Source of the DNA: Microbispora catharanthi
GTDB taxonomy: Bacteria > Actinomycetota > Actinomycetes > Streptosporangiales > Streptosporangiaceae
DNA length: 64,000 bases
Direction of reading: 5' to 3'
NCBI RefSeq assembly: GCF_006334915.2
Contig: NZ_VDMA02000001.1
Coordinates: 248,001-312,000 of the forward strand
A program made the translations under genes and the position numbers. Of this stretch, positions 55,525 through 64,000 are shown one piece after another. Under the pieces are notes generated by a model. It was not told the DNA's origin, did not search any database, and was given only the letters and a program-made list of their open reading frames with translations. Each line of letters starts with the position of its first letter. The first letter of the stretch is position 1.

Positions 55525-57038
55525 GGGCCGGCCGGGCCGCTCGCACCGCTCTCACCGGGCGGCAGGGTCCGCAGGCCGGGCGTGGGCCCGCTCCCGATGA
55601 GCGAGATCAGCGCGCCGGTGTCGACGTTCCGCTCGACCAGGTCCCCGAGCGCGTCCAGCCGCGCCTCCCGCAGCCCCGCGAACGACAGCGTCGGATCGCC
55701 CCGGAACTCCCGCCCCGCCGCCCGCGCCACCTCCCCGAGGAAGGCTCGCCGGAACCCGTCGTTCTCCAGCGCCCCGTGCCAGGTCGTGCCCCACACGTTT
55801 CCGACGCGGCACCCGTCGAGGAACGGTTCACCGCCGTCGCGGGTGACGACCCCGTGGTGGATCTCGTACGCGCGTACCGGATGCCCGTAGCCCTCGCCGG
55901 CCGGTCGCCCGAGCGTCTTCTCCCTCGCGAACGCGACGTCGGCGGGGAGCAGCCCCAGGCCGGGCACCGTGCCCGCGCCGGACTCCACGTGGTCGGTGAT
56001 GGTGCGGGCGAGCATCTGGTATCCGCCGCAGATCCCGAGCACCGGACCCGTCCTGCGGACGACGAGGTCGGCGATGCCGGTGTCGCGCAGCCAGGCCAGA
56101 TCGTGCACCGTGGCCCGCGAGCCCGGCAGAACCAGCAGGTCGGCGTCGGCGCATGCGGCGGGTGAGGTGACGAAGCCGACCGTGACCCCCGGCTCGGCGG
56201 CCAGCGCGTCCACGTCGGTGAAGTTGGAGATGCGCGGATACCGCACGACGGCCACGCGCAACGCGCCGTCCGCCGCCGCGCTCCCCGTGTTCGCGGGCCT
56301 GTTGTCGAGCGACAGCGAGTCCTCGACATCCATCCACAGCCCGTCGAGCCACGGCACGACCCCGTAGACCCGGCGCCCGGTCAGCCCTTCGATCATGTCG
56401 AGCCCCGGCGCGAGCAGCTCCCGCGCGCCCCGGAACTTGTTCACGATGAATCCGGAAATGTGCGCTTGGTCGGCGGCGTCGAGCAGGGCGACCGTGCCGT
56501 ACAGGTGCGCGAAGACGCCGCCGCGGTCGATGTCGCCCACGATGATCACAGGCAGCCCGACGGCTCTGGCCAGCCCCATGTTCGCGATGTCCCCCGCCCG
56601 GAGGTTGATCTCGGCCGGGGACCCCGCCCCCTCGCAGATCACCACGTCGAACTCGTCGGCCAGCCGCCGGTAGGACTCCACGGCGATCGCGCGCAGCTCG
56701 TCGCGGCGCGCGCCGTATTCCAGTGCGTCCACGTCCGCGACCGGCCGTCCGCGCACGACGACCTGGCTGCGGCGGTCGCTGCCCGGCTTGAGCAGGATCG
56801 GGTTCATGTCGGCCGTCGGCTCCAGCCCGCAGGCGGCCGCCTGCACGGCCTGTGCCCGCCCGATCTCCGCGCCGTCGGCCGTGACGTAGGAGTTCAGTGA
56901 CATGTTCTGCGCCTTGAACGGCGCGACCCGCACGCCGCGGCGGGCCAGCCACCGGCACAGCCCGGTCACCAGCACGCTCTTCCCGGCATCGGAGGTGGTG
57001 CCCGCGACAAGCAGGCCGCCGCCGGGCGCCACGTCCAT
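55518..57038 (-). CDS. cobQ: adenosylcobyric acid synthase
   Basis: The 506-residue protein has the CobQ layout: [58 protein letters not shown] and a C-terminal amidotransferase half with the nucleophile Cys in [10 protein letters not shown]. It amidates side chains b, d, e and g. ATG 57038 follows a cobalamin riboswitch and heads the minus-strand operon cobQ, phosphatase-like, chelatase, cobO, cobB. Confidence 0.95.
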   Translation of the reverse strand: MDVAPGGGLLVAGTTSDAGKSVLVTGLCRWLARRGVRVAPFKAQNMSLNSYVTADGAEIGRAQAVQAAACGLEPTADMNPILLKPGSDRRSQVVVRGRPVADVDALEYGARRDELRAIAVESYRRLADEFDVVICEGAGSPAEINLRAGDIANMGLARAVGLPVIIVGDIDRGGVFAHLYGTVALLDAADQAHISGFIVNKFRGARELLAPGLDMIEGLTGRRVYGVVPWLDGLWMDVEDSLSLDNRPANTGSAAADGALRVAVVRYPRISNFTDVDALAAEPGVTVGFVTSPAACADADLLVLPGSRATVHDLAWLRDTGIADLVVRRTGPVLGICGGYQMLARTITDHVESGAGTVPGLGLLPADVAFAREKTLGRPAGEGYGHPVRAYEIHHGVVTRDGGEPFLDGCRVGNVWGTTWHGALENDGFRRAFLGEVARAAGREFRGDPTLSFAGLREARLDALGDLVERNVDTGALISLIGSGPTPGLRTLPPGESGASGPAGPC

Positions 57039-57079
57039 GGGACGTCCCCCCTGGGGGTGTCCGCGCCCCCGGTAAAAGG

Positions 57080-57232
57080 TCCGACGGCCGGAGTATCCTG
57101 GCTCCCGGATCGGCGCTTCCCTCAGCCTTCCCGCCCATGCGGGGCAGTGGCGTGGGTGAGGGTCGCTCCCCGGTGACAGTGGCGGGACCGCGCCGGATTC
57201 ACACCGGCTTCCTCCGCGTCCGTCGCTTGCGG
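57080..57232 (-). promoter_or_regulatory. cobalamin riboswitch controlling cobQ
   Basis: On the minus strand the core reads GAAGCCGGTGTGAATCCGG, then GTCCCGCCACTGTCACC, and the B12 box AGCCAGGATACTCCGGCC lies at 57087-57104. It precedes cobQ by about 40 bp. This is the third cobalamin riboswitch in 17 kb. Confidence 0.94.
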
Positions 57233-57251
57233 TGGTCAACATACACCTTCG

Positions 57252-57267
57252 TGCCGGATGTCCGGCA
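57252..57267. terminator. small hairpin after the Ser/Thr kinase gene
   Basis: TGCCGG-ATGT-CCGGCA forms a 6-bp stem 10 bp beyond the kinase stop and ahead of the cobQ riboswitch on the same strand. It may end the kinase transcript; the stem is short, so support is weak. Confidence 0.35.
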
Positions 57268-57276
57268 AGTGTGCCG

Positions 57277-58743
57277 CTATGTGCGTTTCAGAGTGGCGAT
57301 CATGTAGAACGGCTCGTTCTTCGTCACCGTGTTCTCGCCGTGCCCGTTGTAGTCGAAGGTCATCGTCCCGTTGTCGTGGACGGTGAGGTAGATCGTGCCG
57401 TTGCGCACGCAGTTGCCCCGCATCGACACCCGCTTCAGCCGCACGGTCGTCCCGCTGACCACCTGGAGCTTGGACCTGCCCACGCACCGGTAGTCGACGA
57501 ACTGCTCGGTGACGGTGTCGCCGCCCTTCGGCACGGTCAGCACGAGCGTGTCGTACGCGCCGGGCTCGTAGTCCACCCTGCCGCGCCACACGCCCGAGAA
57601 GCGTGCCGTGAAGCGCAGGGGCACGCGCGCGGCGGGCGTCGGCGTCGGCGTGGGCGCGGGTGTCCGTGTGGGTGTTCCTTCGAGTGTCGTGGTGGGTGAG
57701 GGGGCCGGCGTGACGGCGGCAGCCGTGTGCCGCGTGTCACCGCCGGCGACGCCCTCGGACGGGAGCACGGACAGCAGCACGGCCCCCGTCGTCGCGGCCG
57801 CGAGTGTGACCGCCGCCCCCGCGAGCAGCCCCCGGCGGCGGCCGGAGCCCCGCCGTGAGGGGAGGGTGTCCTGTTCCGGATGAACGGGATGCCTCGCGGT
57901 GATGAGCACGCCCGGGATGTCCCCGGCGGTCCCCTCCGGCACCGCGGCGAGCAGTCGCATCGTGATGTCGAGGATGCCCGGGCGCTCGGCGGGGTTCTTG
58001 CGCAGGGCCAGTGCGACGATGGAGCGCAACGGCTCTTCCAGGTCGCCGAGGTCGGGCTCCTTGGTGAGCACGCGGTTCAGCACGGCCGGTAGCGCGTCGT
58101 CGCCGAACGGCGGCCTGCCGGTGGCGGCGAACACCATCACGCCGCCCCACGCGAACACGTCCCAGGCGGGCGCGGGCGGCTCGCCGGCGACCTGCTCGGG
58201 CGCCATGTAGGCGGGCGTGCCGACGGTGCCACCGGTCGCCGTGGTCGCGCCGAGACGGCGGGCGACCCCGAAGTCGACGACCCTCGGACCGTCGGGCCCC
58301 AGCAGCACGTTGGCGGGTTTGAAGTCGCGGTGGACGATCCCGGCCTGGTGCACGGCGGCGAGTGCGGTCGCGGTCGCGACGGCCAGCCGGTGCAGGGCGG
58401 GCCCGGAACGCCGTCCCGCATGCTGCAGCGTGGGGCCCTCCACGTACTCGCTCACGACGTAGGGCCGCGGGCCGTCCAGGTCGAAGTCGAGCACCCGAGC
58501 CACGCAGAACGGCGCGACCCGCCGCGCGGCGGCGATCTCCCGCGCGAAGCGGCGGCGGGCGTCCTCGTCCCCCGGCCGGCCCCCGTACGCCGGTTCGTGC
58601 AGCAGCTTGACCGCCACCGGCGCGCCCTCGGCCGTACGGCCGAGGTAGACCACCCCCTGGCCGCCCGCGCCGAGGCGGCCCTCCAGCCGATAGCCGCCGA
58701 TCTCGGCCGGATCTCCCGTGAGCAACGGCCCCACCGCAGGCAT
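57277..58743 (-). CDS. membrane Ser/Thr protein kinase with extracytoplasmic C-terminal domain
   Basis: The 488-residue protein has a PknB-type kinase domain (about 17-275): [11 protein letters not shown], Lys46, [11 protein letters not shown] with Asp140, DFG at 157-159 and [11 protein letters not shown] basic linker, one transmembrane helix (about 320-342) and a Thr/Pro-rich stalk follow, then a roughly 110-residue outer domain (from [19 protein letters not shown]) rich in beta strands with two Cys. No PASTA repeats are present. The ligand and targets are unknown. ATG 58743 has GAGGAGGG upstream. It is divergent from the ABC permease pair. Confidence 0.9.
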   Translation of the reverse strand: MPAVGPLLTGDPAEIGGYRLEGRLGAGGQGVVYLGRTAEGAPVAVKLLHEPAYGGRPGDEDARRRFAREIAAARRVAPFCVARVLDFDLDGPRPYVVSEYVEGPTLQHAGRRSGPALHRLAVATATALAAVHQAGIVHRDFKPANVLLGPDGPRVVDFGVARRLGATTATGGTVGTPAYMAPEQVAGEPPAPAWDVFAWGGVMVFAATGRPPFGDDALPAVLNRVLTKEPDLGDLEEPLRSIVALALRKNPAERPGILDITMRLLAAVPEGTAGDIPGVLITARHPVHPEQDTLPSRRGSGRRRGLLAGAAVTLAAATTGAVLLSVLPSEGVAGGDTRHTAAAVTPAPSPTTTLEGTPTRTPAPTPTPTPAARVPLRFTARFSGVWRGRVDYEPGAYDTLVLTVPKGGDTVTEQFVDYRCVGRSKLQVVSGTTVRLKRVSMRGNCVRNGTIYLTVHDNGTMTFDYNGHGENTVTKNEPFYMIATLKRT

Positions 58744-58803
58744 GCAGCCCTCCTCGGCCCGTTTTCCCCTCACCTTAGATGAACGGAACGCTGGTGCTTC
58801 TCG

Positions 58804-58820
58804 ATCATGCTTGTCATGAT
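58804..58820. promoter_or_regulatory. inverted repeat between kinase and permease genes
   Basis: ATCATG-CTTGT-CATGAT has perfect 6-bp arms with a 5-bp centre. It lies in the divergent intergenic region and looks like an operator for the permease genes or the kinase; the binding protein is unknown. Confidence 0.45.
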
Positions 58821-58841
58821 GCCGGGATGAACGTGGTGTGG

Positions 58842-58883
58842 CCCGGATGCTGAGGCCCGGATGCTGAGGCCCGGATGCTGAGG
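58842..58883. repeat. three perfect 14-bp tandem copies over the permease start
   Basis: CCCGGATGCTGAGG is repeated three times without change. Each copy holds ATGCTGAGG, so three ATGs in different frames precede the coding region; only the last (ATG 58875) is in frame. The TGAGG of the last copy could serve as a ribosome site for ATG 58884. Confidence 0.92.
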
Positions 58884-61559
58884 ATGGTGCGCGCGCGGCT
58901 GCCTCTGGTGGTCCGGCGCGCGCTGGCCGAGCCACTGCTGCTGGCCGCCGCGTTCGGCTCCATCCTGCTCGCCACCACGGCGATCTCGGCTCTCCTGCTG
59001 CACGCGGGGTCGGCGACCCAGGCGGGCGTGCGGCGGGCCCTGGAGACGGCGCCGCTCGCCGCCACCGCCACCGTCGTCACCTCCTCGGTCACCGCCGGGG
59101 ACTTCGCCGCGGCCGACCGGGCCGTCCGCGCGGGGATCGCCCACGCCCACGGGGAGGTGCCCGTACGGGTCACCGTGCGCGTCGAGTCCGCCTCCTACGC
59201 GCTGAAGGGACAGGATCGCGGCGACGTTCAGCCCGTCTTGACCCGGTTCGCCGCGTACGAGGGACTGGACGGCCAGGCGGACCTGGTGAGCGGGAGCTGG
59301 CCCGCCGAGACGAAGACGGCGCTGGTGGAAGTGGCGCTGTCCGAGCCGGCCGCGCGGGCGATGGGAGTCGCGGCCGGCGACGAGTTCACCGTCGTCGGAC
59401 GCCTGGACGGAAAACCGGCCCGCGTGCGCGTCACCGGCGTCTTCCGGCTGCGCGACCCCGACGATCCGCGCTGGAAGGGGGAGGAACTGCTGCGCTTCGG
59501 CACGCGAACCGGCGACTTCACCTCCCGCGGACCCCTGGTCGTGCCCACCGGCACCTTCCTCGACCGCTTCGCGACCGGCGTCTCGGCCCGCTGGCTCGCC
59601 GAACCCGACCTGCGCCGGCTTTCCCCCGACCGGCTGCGGCCGTTCTCGGCGTCGGTCGCCGGGACCTCGGGTGCCGTGCGCGCCGGCTGCCCCCGGTGCA
59701 CGGTCACCGAGACGCTGTCCGGCACGCTGCTGCGGCTCGACCGCGGCGCCCTGGTCGCCCGCTCGACCATGCTGGTGCCGGTGCTCCAACTGCTGGTGCT
59801 GAGCGCGTACGCGCTGGCGCTGACCGCGCGGCTGCTCGCCGAGCACCGCCGGATGGAGACGGCCCTGCTGCGATCGAGGGGCGGCGGGTCGCCGCGGCTC
59901 GCCGCCATGGCGGCGGGGGAGGCGCTGCTGATCGCGCTGCCCTGCGCGCCCGCGGCGCCGTTCCTCGCGCCCGTCCTCCTGCGGCTGGTGAGCGCGTTCC
60001 CCTGGATCGAGGCGACCGGCGTGGAGCCACCCCGGGCGCCTGACGGATCCACGTTCGCGGTCGCGGCGGCGGTCGCGCTCGCCTGCGCCGCCATGCTGGC
60101 CGCTCCGCCCCTGCTCGCCGCCCGCCGCACGTACGTCGAGGAGCAGGCGGCGCGCGGGCGCGCCGACCGGCCGGGCCTGGTCCAGCGGGCCGGGGCCGAC
60201 GTGGCGCTGCTCGTCCTGGCGGCGCTCGCCGTCTGGCGCCTGCGCGGCCAGGACGCGCCGGAGACGACGCGTCTCGGCGGCGAGCTCGGGCTCGACCCGC
60301 TCGTCGGGGCGGGACCGGCGCTCGCCCTGCTCTGCGGCGGGATGGCCGCCCTGCGGCTGGTGCCCGCCGTCGCCAGGGTCGCCGAGCGGGCGACGCGGCG
60401 CCGCCCCGGGTTCGGGCCGGCCCTCGCCGCCCGGCAGGTGAGCCGGCGCCCGGCTCGCTATTCGGGCCCGGCGCTGCTGCTGACGATGGCGACGGCGATC
60501 GGCGTGCTGTCCCTGACCACCGCCGCGACCTGGCGCGGCGCCCAGGAGGACCGGGCCCGGCATCTCGCCGGCGCCGGCCTGCGCGTCCCCGCCCTTCCGG
60601 GGGACGACGCGGGGACCTTCACCACGCTGCCAGGGGTCGCGGCCGCCGTGCCCGCGCACCGCGCCAGGGTCGTCGCGGACGGCGCGGACGCCACCCTGAT
60701 CGCCGCGGACGCGGCGCACCTGGGCCGTGTCCTGCTGCTGCGCCCCGACCTGTCGGAGCTGTCGCCGGCCACGCTGGCGTCCCGGATCGCCGGGTCCGGC
60801 GGACAGCCGCTTCCGGTCGTGGTGACCCCCGGCCTGGCGGACACCGTACGGATCACGGCCGGCACGGCGGCCATCCCGATCAAAGTGGTGGGCGTCGTCG
60901 CGGCGATGCCCGGCACGCCGGAAGGCACCCCGGCCCTGCTCGCCGACCTGTCGGCGCTGCGGGCGGCGGGCGCGAAGGGAGCGGAGTGGCCGGTGACGGA
61001 GTGGTGGCTGGCCGCCGACGGGCACGACACCACGCGGGCCGCCGTACTGGCCGCCTCCTGGCGAGGCCGCGGGGACGTCGTCGACGTGGCCGCGCTCACC
61101 GCCGGTTATCGGGACGACCCCACGGCGGCAGGCCTGCAGGGCGCGCTGCTGCTCGGTTTCGCGGCGGCGCTGGCGTTCGCCGTGCTGGGCTTCCTGGTCA
61201 ACGCGGCGGTCTCGGCGCGCGAGCGCAGAGGCGAGTTCGCCGTGCTCGGCGCGCTCAGCGTGAGCTTCCGGCAGACGCTCGGCCTGCTCGCCGTCGAGCA
61301 GTCGTTCGTGGTCGGGCTGTCGCTGGCCGGCGGAGTGGCGCTCGCCGTGGCCGTCTCCGCCGCGGTGGTGCCGCCGATGGTGACCGCCGGATACGCGACC
61401 GGGGGCGGGCTGCCGGTGCTGCTCCACGTTCCTTGGCCTCAGGTGGCGGCGCTGGCCGTCGCGGTCCTCGTGGTGCTTCTCGTGATCGTGGCGGGGCTCG
61501 CGCGGTCGCTGCACCGCCGTGAGCCGGCCGCCGTGCTTCGTGCGGGGGAGGCGTCGTGA
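58875..61559 (+). CDS. FtsX-like ABC transporter permease, first of pair
   Basis: The 894-residue protein has an N-terminal helix (about 18-45), a large extracytoplasmic region (about 50-300), clusters of helices in the middle (about 300-420 and 440-520), a second large soluble domain and three C-terminal helices with ARERRGEFAVLGALSVSFRQTLG, the FtsX/MacB permease signature. It would work with an ATPase that is not in the window. Start is ATG 58875 or 58884, within a triple repeat. The stop overlaps the next permease by 4 bp. Confidence 0.85.
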   Translation: MLRMVRARLPLVVRRALAEPLLLAAAFGSILLATTAISALLLHAGSATQAGVRRALETAPLAATATVVTSSVTAGDFAAADRAVRAGIAHAHGEVPVRVTVRVESASYALKGQDRGDVQPVLTRFAAYEGLDGQADLVSGSWPAETKTALVEVALSEPAARAMGVAAGDEFTVVGRLDGKPARVRVTGVFRLRDPDDPRWKGEELLRFGTRTGDFTSRGPLVVPTGTFLDRFATGVSARWLAEPDLRRLSPDRLRPFSASVAGTSGAVRAGCPRCTVTETLSGTLLRLDRGALVARSTMLVPVLQLLVLSAYALALTARLLAEHRRMETALLRSRGGGSPRLAAMAAGEALLIALPCAPAAPFLAPVLLRLVSAFPWIEATGVEPPRAPDGSTFAVAAAVALACAAMLAAPPLLAARRTYVEEQAARGRADRPGLVQRAGADVALLVLAALAVWRLRGQDAPETTRLGGELGLDPLVGAGPALALLCGGMAALRLVPAVARVAERATRRRPGFGPALAARQVSRRPARYSGPALLLTMATAIGVLSLTTAATWRGAQEDRARHLAGAGLRVPALPGDDAGTFTTLPGVAAAVPAHRARVVADGADATLIAADAAHLGRVLLLRPDLSELSPATLASRIAGSGGQPLPVVVTPGLADTVRITAGTAAIPIKVVGVVAAMPGTPEGTPALLADLSALRAAGAKGAEWPVTEWWLAADGHDTTRAAVLAASWRGRGDVVDVAALTAGYRDDPTAAGLQGALLLGFAAALAFAVLGFLVNAAVSARERRGEFAVLGALSVSFRQTLGLLAVEQSFVVGLSLAGGVALAVAVSAAVVPPMVTAGYATGGGLPVLLHVPWPQVAALAVAVLVVLLVIVAGLARSLHRREPAAVLRAGEAS

Positions 61560-64000
61560 TCCGCCTTCTGGGTGTGCACAGGGGAGTGGCGGCACTGCTT
61601 GCCACGCTGGTGTTCGGCGCCGCCCTGGTCGTCTCGGCCCTGCCTCGGATGGTCGAGTCCTCCCTCGACGCGGCGGCCAGGTCGGTCATCGGCTCCGCCC
61701 CGCCCGCCACGGCCTCACTGGCGGTCCAGTTCACCCGGCGCTTCGACCTGACGCCCATGCGGACGACGGCCGAGGCGGCCAGGGCGGACACCGCCTGGCG
61801 CGCGCTGCTCCCCCCGGCGCTGCGGGAGGTCGCCGACCCCGCCCCGCTCATCGAGATCACAGCCCCGCCGATGCTCATCAACGAGCGGGCGCACCGGTAT
61901 CTCACGTTGAAGTGGGTGTCCGGGGCGGACCGGCGGGTGCGGTACGTCGAGGGCGGCCCCCCGGGCCCCCGCTCGGGCACCCGCTTCGAGGTGGCCGTGC
62001 CCGCGGTCGCCGCCACGGAGATGTCGATCAGAACGGGCGACACGGTCCGCCTCGGCGAGTTGACCGCGAAGGTCACCGGCCTGTTCGAGCCGGCGCGTCC
62101 CGCCGACCGGTTCTGGGCACTCGAGCCGGAACTCACGTACGTCATCCACCAGCGCGTGCCGCTCGCCATCGAGGACGATCTGATCGTCACCGCGCTCACC
62201 GACGGCGACAGCCTCGCGGGCGCCGAACTGCCGATGGTCTTCCGATGGCTCGTCACCCCGGCGCCGGACCGCGTCACCGCGGGCAACGCGGCGGCCGTGC
62301 TCGCCGCGACGGAGGAGTTCGGCCGCCGCCTGGGCAGGCAGGACCTCGAAGTGGCCCTGTCGACCGGGTTCGACCGCATGTTGCAGGAGTACCTGGACCG
62401 GCTGGCCGTCACGCGCGCGCTGATCACGATGTTCCTGAGCGGGCTGGCCGTCGTCTGCCTGGGCACCACGGCCCTGGCCGTGCTGCTGCTCGTCCAGCGG
62501 GTGCACGGCGACCTGCTGCTGATGCGCGCCCGAGGCGCGTCCCTGGTCCAGGTCGTGGGCGCCTGCGGGGGAGCGGTCGCGCTCGCGGCGGTGCCGGCGG
62601 CCGCGGCGGGCCAGGTGGCCGCGGGCCTCGTGCCTGGCGCCCCGACGGCGGTCGCGCGGCTGGGACCGGCCGCGCTGGCGGCGGGGACCGTCGCGATCGC
62701 CTGCGTCGCCGTCGCGCTGCGCCAGTCCCCAGGGCGGCAGTCTGCACGACGGCGGGGGCAAGGACGGCTGACCCAAGGACGACTGACAGGGAGCGCGGCC
62801 CGCCGGATCGTGATGGAGATCCTGGTGCTCGTGGTCGCCGTGGCGAGCCTCCATCTCCTGCGCACCCACGGTCTCGGCACCGGCGACGCGTTCCTCGCGC
62901 CGGCGCCCGTGCTGCTGGCGCTGGCCGCCGCGCTGGCGGTGCTGCGCGCCGGCCCTGCTCTGATCCACCTGGCCTTCCGGGCCGCCGCCCGGCGCACCGC
63001 CGCCGTGCCGTTCCTCGGGCTCGCCGCCGCCCGGGCCGTGCCGGGCGCCGCGCTGCCGGTGCTCACGCTGCTGCCGGCCGTCGCACTGGCGGCGTACGGA
63101 ATGGTCACCGCCGGAGGGCTGGAGGAGGCCCAGCGGCAGGCGGCGTGGGAGCGGACCGGCGCCGAGATCAGGGTGGAGCGTGAGCAGGGCATCCCCCCGG
63201 AGACGCTGGAGCAGATCACGCACGCGCCTGGCGTCCGGGCCGTCGTCCCGGCCGCGGTCGGGACGACGGTCGCCGAGGTTGGCTTCGGCGGGCGGCCGGC
63301 CACGGTCGTCGCGGTCGACCTCGGCGCCTACCGCCGGCTGGCCGCGGGCAGCCCGCTCCACCTGCCTGCGCCGGGGACCGGTGCGCTGGTCTCGCCCGAC
63401 CTGTCCGCCATGCGGAGCTTCGAGATCGGCTGGCCCGCGCAGATGACGGTCACCCCGGCGGGGACCGTCGACGCGATGCCGGGGGTGCGGGCGGGCGACG
63501 GCGCTCTCATCGTCCTCCCCGCGGCTCCCGAGCACGTCAACACGCTGCTGATCGCGGGAGACGCCGGCGCGGTCAGGCCGCTGCTGCCGTCCGGCGCGCG
63601 CATGTCCACCGTGGCGGGCGCGCTCGCCGACATCACCGGCACGCCGCTGACGGCGGCGCTGACCGCCGCGCTGCGGGTCGCCGCCGCGGCGCTGGCCGCG
63701 TACGCGCTGGCGGCCGTCGCGATCGCCCTGACCGGAGGCGCGGCCCGGCGGGCGGAGGACCTCGCCCTGCTGCGCGCCCTCGGCCTCACCCGCAGGCAGG
63801 CCGGCCTGATCACCGTCCTGGAGGCGGCCCCGCTGCTCGTCCTGACCGCCGTCGCCGGGCTGGCGGCCGGTCTCGCCATGCCCGCGCTGCTCGGGCCGGG
63901 AATCGACCTGTCGGCGTACGCGGGCGGGCGCCACGGCGCCCTGGCGACCGCCGCGCTCCTGCCCGTCCTGCCCTGTGTCGTGGCCGGTGCTCTGGCCGCC
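61556..64000 (+). CDS. FtsX-like ABC transporter permease, second of pair, cut by window end
   Basis: GTG 61556 overlaps the previous stop (GTGA) and opens a frame that stays open for 815 codons to the edge. The product has an N-terminal helix (HRGVAALLATLVFGAALVVSAL), a large outer domain, a mid-protein helix cluster from about residue 285 (ALITMFLSGLAVVCLGTTALAVLLLVQRV) and, near the edge, ARRAEDLALLRALGLTRRQAGL, the permease motif. It pairs with the upstream gene as a heterodimer. The 3' end and the ATPase gene probably lie beyond. Confidence 0.84.
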   Translation, partial: MIRLLGVHRGVAALLATLVFGAALVVSALPRMVESSLDAAARSVIGSAPPATASLAVQFTRRFDLTPMRTTAEAARADTAWRALLPPALREVADPAPLIEITAPPMLINERAHRYLTLKWVSGADRRVRYVEGGPPGPRSGTRFEVAVPAVAATEMSIRTGDTVRLGELTAKVTGLFEPARPADRFWALEPELTYVIHQRVPLAIEDDLIVTALTDGDSLAGAELPMVFRWLVTPAPDRVTAGNAAAVLAATEEFGRRLGRQDLEVALSTGFDRMLQEYLDRLAVTRALITMFLSGLAVVCLGTTALAVLLLVQRVHGDLLLMRARGASLVQVVGACGGAVALAAVPAAAAGQVAAGLVPGAPTAVARLGPAALAAGTVAIACVAVALRQSPGRQSARRRGQGRLTQGRLTGSAARRIVMEILVLVVAVASLHLLRTHGLGTGDAFLAPAPVLLALAAALAVLRAGPALIHLAFRAAARRTAAVPFLGLAAARAVPGAALPVLTLLPAVALAAYGMVTAGGLEEAQRQAAWERTGAEIRVEREQGIPPETLEQITHAPGVRAVVPAAVGTTVAEVGFGGRPATVVAVDLGAYRRLAAGSPLHLPAPGTGALVSPDLSAMRSFEIGWPAQMTVTPAGTVDAMPGVRAGDGALIVLPAAPEHVNTLLIAGDAGAVRPLLPSGARMSTVAGALADITGTPLTAALTAALRVAAAALAAYALAAVAIALTGGAARRAEDLALLRALGLTRRQAGLITVLEAAPLLVLTAVAGLAAGLAMPALLGPGIDLSAYAGGRHGALATAALLPVLPCVVAGALAA

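Noticed and set aside
58770..61595. 941-codon minus-strand frame opposite the first permease
   Set aside because: Low-complexity antisense reading; the plus-strand permease has clear membrane segments and the FtsX motif.

Overview
The window is GC-rich DNA with many GTG starts and dense gene packing. Its gene families (DevS/DosT-type sensor kinase, actinobacterial DUF574-type methyltransferase, CBS-BON proteins, tandem universal stress proteins, MshC-like cysteine ligase, CobIJ fusion, riboswitch-linked cbtBA) point to a filamentous actinobacterium, most likely Streptosporangiaceae or a relative. That placement is inferred from gene content only. I saw no rRNA, tRNA, CRISPR array, insertion sequence or prophage.

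Layout. (1) 1-2616: an unidentified 3' gene end, an APC permease and a coupled acetamidase/formamidase. (2) 2629-4436: a DesKR-like two-component pair. (3) 4668-7518: PolX DNA polymerase followed by a short MshC/CysRS-like ligase. (4) 14465 down to 7520, minus strand: an eight-gene run pobA-pcaH-pcaG-pcaB-pcaD-pcaC-pfkB-MBL/rhodanese in which every junction overlaps, with a divergent IclR regulator at 14535. It converts 4-hydroxybenzoate via protocatechuate to 3-oxoadipate; a sugar kinase and a persulfide-dioxygenase-like protein ride at its end. (5) 15324-16719: a free-standing secreted CBM2 and a SAM methyltransferase. (6) 16744-25733, with an outlier at 33086-34918: a hypoxia/dormancy-like island. 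It holds a group 3b-type [NiFe] hydrogenase operon with its maturation protease, an OsmC protein, a GAF-GAF kinase keeping the DevS haem-ligand histidine, two double-domain Usp proteins and three CBS proteins. DevR/DosR-like palindromes lie before the hydrogenase operon and in both divergent intergenic regions of the stress genes.

(7) 26590-36341: carbohydrate genes, GH43, GH51 and GH30 enzymes, plus a Gmad2-like lipoprotein and a secreted phosphodiesterase. The three glycosidase promoters share a LacI-type operator close to TGTTANCGNTAACA, although no LacI gene is present. (8) 36342-37287: about 950 bp without a recognisable gene but with two orphan palindromes. (9) 37288-39237: TrmO, YceI and a sirtuin. 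(10) 39245-57240: an aerobic cobalamin locus with three cobalamin riboswitches, placed before cbtBA, cobN and cobQ. It encodes cobF, L, M, K, IJ, H, G, N, B, O, Q, a ChlI/ChlD-type chelatase partner and a histidine phosphatase homologue that has lost both catalytic histidines. (11) 57277-64000: a transmembrane Ser/Thr kinase and two coupled FtsX-like ABC permeases, the second cut by the window end.

The most interesting observations are the DosR-like regulon joined to a hydrogenase, the shared LacI-type operators without a regulator, the degenerate phosphatase in the cobalamin operon, the mixed catabolic/sulfur operon, and recurrent 9-14 bp tandem duplications placed over gene starts and ends.
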